This document shows positions 17,371-23,747 of a stretch of 64,000 nucleotides of DNA, piece by piece. Below the pieces are notes generated by a model. The model saw nothing but the letters and a program-made list of their open reading frames with translations, had not been told where the DNA came from and searched no databases. The stretch comes from Micromonospora sp. MW-13 (GTDB lineage: Bacteria; Actinomycetota; Actinomycetes; Mycobacteriales; Micromonosporaceae). The DNA is taken from NCBI RefSeq assembly GCF_003434305.1, contig NZ_QKKX01000047.1, positions 28,696 through 92,695 on the forward strand, written 5' to 3'. Both the position numbers and the translations under genes were made by a program. Every line of letters begins with the position of its first letter. Positions within the stretch are counted from its first letter, which is position 1.

Positions 17371-18281
17371 GGTGGCGCCCCGCCGCAGCGGCGCTCGCCC
17401 TCGCGGCCCTGCTCGCCGCGGCCGGCGTGGGCCTGACCCGGTCGGCCGCCGGCACCGGTCGGGACGACCCGGTCCGCTCGGTCGCCGCCGACCTGCGCTG
17501 CCCGGCCTGTCAGGGCGAGTCGGTGGCCGACTCCCGCTCGCCGATCGCGGCAGCGATGCGGCAGGCCGTGTCGGACCAGTTGGCTCAGGGGCGCAGCCGC
17601 GCCGAGGTCCGACGCTGGTTCGTCGAGCGCTATGGTCCTGAGGTGCTGGTCGAACCGCCGGCCCGTGGGGTGGGGCTGCTGCTCTGGGCCGTCCCCGCGC
17701 TGACCCTGCTGGGCGCCGGCTACGCGGCCCGACGCACGCTGCGGCCCCGCTCGGGGCCCGACGGCGGCCCGACGGCACCGACGTCCCCGCGGCGGGCGGC
17801 CAGGGCGATGCCGGGTGCCAGGGCCCGTCGGGCCTGGCGATGCTCGGCGCTCGGGCTGATCGCCGTCGTGGTGTCGGTAGCCGTCGCCACCCGCAGCCTC
17901 GACCGCCCCGGGCCCACCCCGACGCCGGCGGATCCGGTCGCGGTCGCGCTGGGCCTGGCGCGCGACCTGGAGGCGCAGGACCGGTACGCCGCCGCGGCGC
18001 AGATGTACCGGGAGGCCCTGCGCGACCGGTCCGACGACACCATTCGGCTGCGACTGGCCTTCGCGTTGCTGAGGGCAGGAGACGCCGCCGGGGCGGCGCA
18101 GGCGGCGACGGAAGCGCTCGCTCGCGTGCCGGACTCCCCTGACGGCCTGCTCGTGCTGGGCCTCGCCCAGCGGCGGACTCGTCCCGTCGAGGCACCGCGC
18201 ACCCTACGACGCTTCCTGACCGTCGCGCCGGAGCATCCGGCAGTCCCGGAGATCGAACGGCTGCTGGCCGCCCGCCCATGA
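17367..18281 (+). CDS. ccmH: CcmH/CcmI fusion, cytochrome c maturation
   Basis: 304 residues. After a signal/anchor helix (about 5-25) comes the CcmH thiol domain with LRCPACQG (C45, C48) and SPIAAAMRQ, then a helix (about 100-120), another helix (about 155-175) and a TPR-like C-terminal region. The last has repeats around YAAAAQMYREAL and AAGAAQAATEAL and resembles CcmI/NrfG. The domain order fits a CcmH-CcmI fusion that binds and reduces apocytochrome. The ATG at 17367 overlaps the ccmG stop. A hairpin at 18292-18323 ends the operon. Confidence 0.88.
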   Translation: MRWRPAAAALALAALLAAAGVGLTRSAAGTGRDDPVRSVAADLRCPACQGESVADSRSPIAAAMRQAVSDQLAQGRSRAEVRRWFVERYGPEVLVEPPARGVGLLLWAVPALTLLGAGYAARRTLRPRSGPDGGPTAPTSPRRAARAMPGARARRAWRCSALGLIAVVVSVAVATRSLDRPGPTPTPADPVAVALGLARDLEAQDRYAAAAQMYREALRDRSDDTIRLRLAFALLRAGDAAGAAQAATEALARVPDSPDGLLVLGLAQRRTRPVEAPRTLRRFLTVAPEHPAVPEIERLLAARP

Positions 18282-18291
18282 CCTCCCTGGC

Positions 18292-18323
18292 GGGGTGCCG
18301 GCACGAGCCGCGCCGGTCACCCC
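18292..18323 (+). terminator. Terminator hairpin of the ccm operon
   Basis: 11-bp stem (18292-18302 with 18312-18323, one bulged T at 18317) and a 9-base loop, 10 bases after the ccmH stop. Confidence 0.5.
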
Positions 18324-18378
18324 GGCCACACTCCTGGAGGAGCCGGCGACCGTGCCGGCAGCCGTGCGCGTCCGGGGG

Positions 18379-18561
18379 TCAGGAGCGCGCTCGTGACCGT
18401 GCCAGCAGGTAGCCGACGACCAGGCCCGCCGCCATGATGAAGAGGGCCCGGCCGGAGACCGCCGACCGGAGCTGATTCAATCCCCTGCGCGGATCGACAA
18501 CCGCGCCGGCCAGATCGCCGGCCGCTCCGACGAGCACGTCACCGAGTCGATCACCGTTCAT
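18379..18561 (-). CDS. Small membrane protein (60 residues), unknown function
   Basis: 60 residues with an amphipathic N-terminal half and one C-terminal transmembrane helix (about 38-55, ALFIMAAGLVVGYLLA) followed by an Arg-rich tail. The start at 18561 gives a natural N-terminus (MNGDRLGDVL). A start at 18657 is possible but would add a segment rich in Ser/Arg without a good ribosome-binding site. It could be a membrane-stress or scaffold peptide; I do not recognise a family. Convergent with the ccm operon. Confidence 0.55.
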   Translation of the reverse strand: MNGDRLGDVLVGAAGDLAGAVVDPRRGLNQLRSAVSGRALFIMAAGLVVGYLLARSRARS

Positions 18562-18735
18562 CGCCCGTACCGCCCTCCGCGTCGACTCCCGTTGTCGGCC
18601 GTACCCCTCGGCACCCGATCCAAACCGGCCGAAAGAAAATTTCGCGGCTGCGGCCATCGGATGTAGACATTTTTTTTGCCGCCGCCTATCGTCACCGCAT
18701 CGCCCATAGGTGCAGATCGATTGAGGGGTGTGTCG

Positions 18736-19914
18736 ATGCGACAGTTACGACGGTGGGCCGGCGTTCCGATGGCTCTGTTGGCGGCGGGGATCCTGGTCGG
18801 CGGTGATCCGGCGAGCGCCGGGGCGGCGCCGAAGCCGGTGCCCCCGACCGTCACCGAGGCCGTGACCAGCAAGCTGCTCGGTCAGGCCGAGCGTTCCAGC
18901 ATGGGTGACGTCGCGGCACCGGAGACCCGCGTCACGATCAGCCGGCAGGCCGGGCGGTGGGCGTTCGGCACCGCCGTCGCGGTCGCCCCCCGCAAGGAGG
19001 ACGCCCACCCGACCGGCTCGGTGTTCATCGCGCGCGCAGACGCCGGGCGGTGGCGGGTCGCGTTCGACGGCGAGGCCGACTTCAGCGACCTGGCCGCCGA
19101 GTCGCCCCTCGTGTCGGAGCGGGAGCGGCAGGTCTTCAACACCACGCCGGCCCCCATGTACGCCGGCGGCGACTACCGGACCGGGATGGCCCTGCCGTTC
19201 GCGGTCGGCCAGACCTGGACGCTCACCAGCGGTCCGCACGGCTGGGGCGGCAGCGAGTCGCCGTACAGCTCCGTCGACCTCGCCGGCGGCGACCAGGTCG
19301 TCCGCGCCGCCCGGGGCGGCACGGCGTACACGATGTGCCAGGGCTGGATCCGGGTGATCCACGACCGGGGCTACTCGACCGACTACTACCACCTGTGGAG
19401 CAGCATCTCGGTCAACGGGGCGGCGGTCGGCGCGGGCGCGTACCTGGGCTACACCGGCACCGACGTCACCTGCGGCGGGGCCGCCTACGGCCGGCACGTC
19501 CACTTCGGGCTGCGGCAGAACAGTGCGTACGTCCCCATCGCCGGTCACGGCATCGGCAAGTGGGCGTTCGAGAACGGCGCCGCGGCCTACCAGGGCGGCG
19601 CGCGGCACGGATCGGCCTGGGCCGGGGCCGGCGGCGCCGTCTACAACTACGGCGCGCTCGGCTTCAACCAGGGAGTGGTGGACGCCAACGGCGGTGGGAG
19701 CCTCACCCGGCGCGCCGGCCCCGGCACCGGCTACGCCGCGCTCGGATCCGTTGGCGACGGGGCCACCGTCACCATCTCCTGCTCCGCGAACGGAACCTCA
19801 CACGCCGGGCGGTACGGCACCACGTCGCTCTGGAACCGGCTCAGCGACGGTAGCTGGGTCTCCGACGCGTACCTCTGGACCGGGGTGAACGGCACGATCA
19901 ACGGCTGGTGCTGA
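18736..19914 (+). CDS. Secreted M23 family peptidase (LasA-like) with C-terminal SH3 domain
   Basis: 392-residue secreted cell-wall endopeptidase. Signal peptide residues 1-30 (ends ASAGAAP). The catalytic domain has M23A hallmarks: His in SGPHGWGG, Asp in YSSVDLAGGD, a YSTDYYHLW strand, and HxH in YGRHVHFGLR as zinc and catalytic residues. The C-terminal 75 residues form a bacterial SH3-type binding domain (LTRRAGPGTGYAALG...WVSDAYLW). Resembles LasA/staphylolytic peptidases acting on peptidoglycan cross-bridges. The ATG at 18736 is preceded by GAGGGG at 18723-18728. The leader has an 8-base T run at 18669-18677, unusual in this GC-rich DNA. A 15-bp hairpin follows the stop. Confidence 0.88.
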   Translation: MRQLRRWAGVPMALLAAGILVGGDPASAGAAPKPVPPTVTEAVTSKLLGQAERSSMGDVAAPETRVTISRQAGRWAFGTAVAVAPRKEDAHPTGSVFIARADAGRWRVAFDGEADFSDLAAESPLVSERERQVFNTTPAPMYAGGDYRTGMALPFAVGQTWTLTSGPHGWGGSESPYSSVDLAGGDQVVRAARGGTAYTMCQGWIRVIHDRGYSTDYYHLWSSISVNGAAVGAGAYLGYTGTDVTCGGAAYGRHVHFGLRQNSAYVPIAGHGIGKWAFENGAAAYQGGARHGSAWAGAGGAVYNYGALGFNQGVVDANGGGSLTRRAGPGTGYAALGSVGDGATVTISCSANGTSHAGRYGTTSLWNRLSDGSWVSDAYLWTGVNGTINGWC

Positions 19915-19920
19915 TCGTCT

Positions 19921-19952
19921 GCCCGGCGCGGCGGCGAGCCGCCGCGCCGGGC
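19921..19952 (+). terminator. Terminator hairpin after the M23 peptidase gene
   Basis: Near-perfect 15-bp GC-rich inverted repeat (19921-19935 with 19938-19952) starting 7 bases after the stop. Confidence 0.75.
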
Positions 19953-20043
19953 ACGGCACGCCTGGCAGCAGCATCCCGGTAGGGCAGACAGGGTGGTGGG
20001 ACAGTCGCGGTTTGCGGCTGACCGGCCCGGGCATGACGCAGAC

Positions 20044-21315
20044 ATGTCCACGAACCGCGCCCCGCTTCTCGACAACACCCTCCGGCTGGCTCTCGAAGGC
20101 TACGGCTGGCTCCCCAACCGCCGGCGTCGCGCCGGCAGTGACGTCGTGCACGCCCGGCTCATGGGCCAGCCCGCGGTCGGACTGTGCGGGCCTGAAGCGG
20201 CACGGTTCTTCTACGACGAGAAGCACATCCACCGGCACGGGGCCATTCCGGAGCCGGCGCAGGCCACCCTCTTCGGCCACCGCGCGGTGCACACCCTGGA
20301 CGGGGAGATCCACCGCCACCGCAAGGCGATGTTCGTGTCGCTGCTGACCCCCGAGGGCATCGCCGGCCTGGTCGACCGGACGATCAGGGAATGGGACGAG
20401 ACCGCCGGTTCCTGGACGCCCCGACAGCGGGTGGAGTTGTTCGCGGAGACGAGCCAGGTGCTGACCCGCGCGGTGTGCGCCTGGGTCGGTGTGCCGCTGG
20501 ACGGTCACGACGTACCCGCCCTGGCATCCGACCTGGTGGCGCTGGTCGACGGGTTCGCCACCCTCGGCCCCCGGCACTGGCGGGCCCGACTCGCACGCAA
20601 GCGCCGGGAGGACTGGCTGAGCCGGCTCGTCGAGGATGTGCGGCGGGGTGAGCTGGCTGTCGAGGAGGGCTCGGTGATCGACGTGGTCGCCGGCTACCGG
20701 GAGGCCGACGGGAGGTTGCTCGATGCCCGGGTCGCCGCGGTGGAACTGCTCAATGTCATCCGGCCCACCGTGGCGGTCTGCTGGTTCGTCACGTTCGCCG
20801 CGCACGCACTGCACCGGTGGCCGGACGTTCGTGACCGCCTGCGCGGTCGAGCGACCGGGTACCCGGAGGCATTTGTGCATGAGGTCCGCCGGTTCTACCC
20901 CTTCGCACCGTTTGTCGGCGGCCGGGCGGTCAAGGATCTCTCCTGGCAGGGCGAACCGATCACCGCCGGTTCGATCGTGTTGCTCGACCTGTACGGACAG
21001 AACCACTCACCGCACCTGTGGCCCGACCCCTACGCGTTCAGGCCGGAGCGCTTCCTGGACCGCGAGATCGGTCAGTTCGACCTGGTGCCACAGGGCGGCG
21101 GCGACCCCCGCACCGGCCATCGGTGTCCCGGCGAGACCGCCACGGTCGCCCTGTTGGGGGCACTGACCCCCCGACTGGCCGCGTTCGACCACGACGTGCC
21201 CGACCAGGATCTCACCATCTCGCTGACGCGAATCCCGGCCCGGGTGGCAAGCGGCTTCGTCTTCGCCGTCGGGCAGCACTCACCGAGTCACGCGCAGCCG
21301 GTGCCGTTGCCCTGA
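20044..21315 (+). CDS. CYP152-family cytochrome P450 (fatty acid peroxygenase/decarboxylase type)
   Basis: 423 residues. Signatures place it in the CYP152 peroxygenases, which use H2O2 and fatty acids. The I helix reads NVIRPTVAVCW (R240-P241) instead of the acid-alcohol pair. The heme loop reads PQGGGDPRTGHRCPGE (thiolate C361), with the ExxR at E280/R283. F77 and H83 in TLFGHRAVHTLDG are spaced exactly like F79 and H85 of the alkene-forming OleT. The hydroxylases P450 BS-beta and SP-alpha have Gln at that place. So hydroxylation or decarboxylation of fatty acids is expected, and no redox partner gene is needed or present. The ATG at 20044 is the best start by comparison; no strong ribosome-binding site is visible. 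A strong hairpin follows. Confidence 0.88.
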   Translation: MSTNRAPLLDNTLRLALEGYGWLPNRRRRAGSDVVHARLMGQPAVGLCGPEAARFFYDEKHIHRHGAIPEPAQATLFGHRAVHTLDGEIHRHRKAMFVSLLTPEGIAGLVDRTIREWDETAGSWTPRQRVELFAETSQVLTRAVCAWVGVPLDGHDVPALASDLVALVDGFATLGPRHWRARLARKRREDWLSRLVEDVRRGELAVEEGSVIDVVAGYREADGRLLDARVAAVELLNVIRPTVAVCWFVTFAAHALHRWPDVRDRLRGRATGYPEAFVHEVRRFYPFAPFVGGRAVKDLSWQGEPITAGSIVLLDLYGQNHSPHLWPDPYAFRPERFLDREIGQFDLVPQGGGDPRTGHRCPGETATVALLGALTPRLAAFDHDVPDQDLTISLTRIPARVASGFVFAVGQHSPSHAQPVPLP

Positions 21316-21356
21316 TCTGGTCGTCTGATCAGCGCGCGGGTTCCCCCTCTCCAGCA

Positions 21357-21396
21357 CGACCGCGGCCGGCACCCGACCGGGTGCCGGCCTCGGTCG
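21357..21396. terminator. Bidirectional terminator hairpin
   Basis: Perfect 11-bp stem (21364-21374/21379-21389), extended after one mismatch by a further 6 bp (21357-21362/21391-21396). Lies between the convergent P450 gene and the gene ending at 21405. Confidence 0.75.
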
Positions 21397-21404
21397 TCGA
21401 CCTG

Positions 21405-21563
21405 TCAGCGGCGGGACTCCCGCTTGGCCAACTCCGGCTCGGCGCCCTTGCCAACCTTGCGCAGGGCCTCGCGCAACTGCTCCTCGGTCATCTTCGAGTT
21501 GCCCTCGATACCAGCGTTGTGGGCCTGCTGGCGCAGGTCGTGCAGTCGCTCGCGGTCACTCAT
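21405..21563 (-). CDS. Small Rho_N/SAP-like protein (52 residues)
   Basis: 52-residue charged, helical protein (MSDRERLHDLRQQAHNAGIE...). The pattern L-x2-A-x3-GI-x6-M-x5-L-x2-A resembles the helix-extended-helix of Rho N-terminal/SAP-like domains that bind nucleic acid. GGAGGGTGAC immediately before the ATG at 21563 is an excellent ribosome-binding site and decides the start. Small stand-alone proteins of this kind are common in actinobacteria; the role is unknown. Confidence 0.7.
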   Translation of the reverse strand: MSDRERLHDLRQQAHNAGIEGNSKMTEEQLREALRKVGKGAEPELAKRESRR

Positions 21564-21703
21564 GTCACCCTCCTGTCCGTGCGGCGCGGGAACCCGTCCT
21601 CGCGCGGTGCGGAGCAGTGTCTTCCCTGGTGGGTCACCGACAAACGGGGCGACCGCTCGACGGGGCACCGTCGCTGGTCGAGGCGTCCGGCCGGGCAGCC
21701 CTG

Positions 21704-22366
21704 TCAGCTTGCGCCGGTGGCGGCGTGCGGGACGGTGACGGGCTTCGACTCGGGCGAGGCATGCTGGCGCAGGAAGATGCTCAACACGATCAACGCTCCG
21801 ACGGCGAGGAACTCACTCTGCCAGTTCTGCATCGACTGGAACCAGAAGTCGCTGGTGCCCAGGAACTGCCAGGCGCTGATGGGAGCGGCCCCGCTCTGGA
21901 GCATCTGCTGCTCGTTGTACTCGGCGACACCGCCAAGGACGTGACCGGCGAAGGAACCCGCGAAGATCATCAGCAGGGCGATGGAGAGGCTGTTGCGGTA
22001 GATCGCGAGCGGCAGGCCACCGCTGCGTACCGGCCACGGCGAGTTCGCCGTGGCGTGTTCGCGACAATCGCCCGGACGGTCGTCCTGGTCCTCCGGCTTG
22101 GACTCCGACGAGCCCTTCTGCACCAGGTACGCCGTCAACAGCACGTACCCGCCCATCTGCAGGAACTCCGACTCCCAGTTCTCGAAGGTCGCCTCGGCGA
22201 AGTGTCCGGTGCCCAGGTAGGCCAGGTACGACAGGGTCGGGTGGCCGTACTGCGCCAGTTCCTCGTTGTGGGTGCGCCAGCCGAAGACGCTCTGCAACAC
22301 CAGGAAGATCAGGAACGCGCCGAACATCGCGATCGTCAGGCCGTGTTGCCGTATCCGGCGTCGCAT
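21704..22366 (-). CDS. DUF6766-like membrane protein with internal duplication
   Basis: 220-residue protein with about four hydrophobic helices. It contains two copies of one unit: LGTGHFAEATFENWESEFLQ followed by a helix and ...ESKP in the first half, and LGTSDFWFQSMQNWQSEFLA followed by a helix and ...ESKP in the second. The ATG at 22366 has GGGAGGAGA 5 bases upstream, which excludes longer N-termini. I recognise the unit as typical of the DUF6766 family; function unknown. Confidence 0.75.
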   Translation of the reverse strand: MRRRIRQHGLTIAMFGAFLIFLVLQSVFGWRTHNEELAQYGHPTLSYLAYLGTGHFAEATFENWESEFLQMGGYVLLTAYLVQKGSSESKPEDQDDRPGDCREHATANSPWPVRSGGLPLAIYRNSLSIALLMIFAGSFAGHVLGGVAEYNEQQMLQSGAAPISAWQFLGTSDFWFQSMQNWQSEFLAVGALIVLSIFLRQHASPESKPVTVPHAATGAS

Positions 22367-22538
22367 TGCTTCTCCTCCCGATAGCGCCCTCACTGCAGGG
22401 CAAATGCCCGTCTGCCCGTTCGGGCAAACACCCGACCGGAGCTGACGGCCCCAGGTCGCCTCGGCAGGCGGTCGTTCGTGACCAGGCCGGGTGCGCCGGC
22501 TGTTCCCGAGGGGCCCGCTGCGGCGTCCGGACCGGCTG

Positions 22539-22574
22539 CGGTGGGACCGGCTGCGGTAGCAACCGGTCCCACCG
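22539..22574 (-). terminator. Hairpin downstream of the small secreted protein genes
   Basis: Perfect 12-bp stem (22539-22550 with 22563-22574) and a 12-base loop, positioned after the minus-strand gene ending at 22667. Confidence 0.5.
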
Positions 22575-22666
22575 TCAGCTCTGCACGGTTCCGAGTACCG
22601 CCTCAGCAACGCTTACGCAGCGTGACCGGGAAGGCGCACGACGATCCGGCTCCCGTACGCCGGAAC

Positions 22667-23050
22667 TCAGAAGTCGTCGATCTCGCAACGCATGGCCTGG
22701 GCGCCCATGCCCGACACGACGGTGCACCACTCCTGGTCACCGCTGCGATTGGGGGCGCCGGTGTTGGCGTAGACGCCGTACGTGGCGATCACAGCCGTAT
22801 AGCTGTTGCTGGAGACGTCGTGTCCGTCCATCCGCAACTTGACCGTCATGGAGATCTTCTTCGGGCCGAGGCAGTTGACCTCGCCGCTCGCGATGACTGT
22901 TCCTCCCGAATAGACCGGCGCCAGGGCGACCGCTGAGCACGCAGGATCGGCGGCGGCGAACGCCGCCCCGCCGGGGAACAGTGCCAGGGCGGTCGAGGCC
23001 ACCGCCGTTGCGCAGATCGTGGCCAGCACCCGGCTGGGCATCTTATTCAC
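22667..23050 (-). CDS. Small secreted protein, unknown function
   Basis: 127 residues from the GTG at 23050. A second in-frame ATG at 23041 is possible, but AGGAGA lies about 7 bases before the GTG. Signal peptide to about residue 33 (ALFPGGAAFAAA). The mature part of about 95 residues is beta-rich with four Cys (PACSAV, VNCLGP, EWCTVV, MRCEID), suggesting two disulfides. It shares layout with the gene just upstream (11-base gap), so the two form an operon of small exported beta proteins. No homologue recognised. Confidence 0.7.
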   Translation of the reverse strand: MNKMPSRVLATICATAVASTALALFPGGAAFAAADPACSAVALAPVYSGGTVIASGEVNCLGPKKISMTVKLRMDGHDVSSNSYTAVIATYGVYANTGAPNRSGDQEWCTVVSGMGAQAMRCEIDDF

Positions 23051-23061
23051 GGACCGTCTCC

Positions 23062-23499
23062 TCAGATGATTTCCCGTGGGTCGCCGCACTGCCATATCAC
23101 CTCGTCCCAGAATGGTGCGAACGAACACACGGTGACCACCACCGAATAAGCACTCCCGGAGTAGGGGAAAGTGCGTGTGGCGAACGTCAGGGAGTTCGGG
23201 GAGTACGCGCATGCGGCCAGGTTGTTGTAGGCTGCGACGTCCGTTTCGACGTGGACGTAGACGCACGCTTTGGCGGTCGAACCCGTCGGGTGTATCCTGC
23301 CGTTGATCTTGACATTCGTTGCGTTGACGACGACCGAACCCTCGTAGAAACCGTAGGTCTGGTGGCCGTCGAACACGCCGAAGGCGACGTACGACGCGGC
23401 GTGCGCTACGCCCGGTGCGACGGCCAGCCCGAGCGAACTCGCGAGCACCATGGCCAGTGGCACGAGGAACAGCCTTTTCAGGCGGGTGGTCAGCTTCAT
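23062..23499 (-). CDS. Small secreted protein, unknown function
   Basis: 145 residues. Signal peptide to about residue 34 (GLAVAPGVAHA). The mature part has alternating hydrophobic/polar beta strands and four Cys (KACVYV, AACAYS, TVCSFA, WQCGDP). AAGGAGTTCCC precedes the ATG. Organisation and Cys count match the next gene, so they may be distant paralogues. Possibly an extracellular binding or immunity-type protein, but nothing in the sequence proves a role. Confidence 0.7.
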   Translation of the reverse strand: MKLTTRLKRLFLVPLAMVLASSLGLAVAPGVAHAASYVAFGVFDGHQTYGFYEGSVVVNATNVKINGRIHPTGSTAKACVYVHVETDVAAYNNLAACAYSPNSLTFATRTFPYSGSAYSVVVTVCSFAPFWDEVIWQCGDPREII

Positions 23500-23747
23500 G
23501 GGAACTCCTTTCTGGGATGTTGGCGCACGCCTCGTCGCGGCCAGCCGCAGCGTCGGCCGAAGTCCGGACCCGATTGGTCAATGCGCGCTCTGTCTCCTAT
23601 ACCGGAAACAGTGTGGTGATCAGAGCATCCACCGGCCGTCGCTGGCAACTATTCAGGCCGTCCGAACGCGTTCGGTACTGTTCCGAACAGGGCTGAGGAA
23701 TGCGGCCAGGATCGCCACGCACATACGATCGGCGTACCTTGCGGCCG

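Noticed and set aside
18669..18735. ydaO (c-di-AMP) riboswitch before the M23 peptidase
   Set aside because: Such riboswitches often precede actinobacterial wall hydrolases, but the conserved core could not be found in this short leader.
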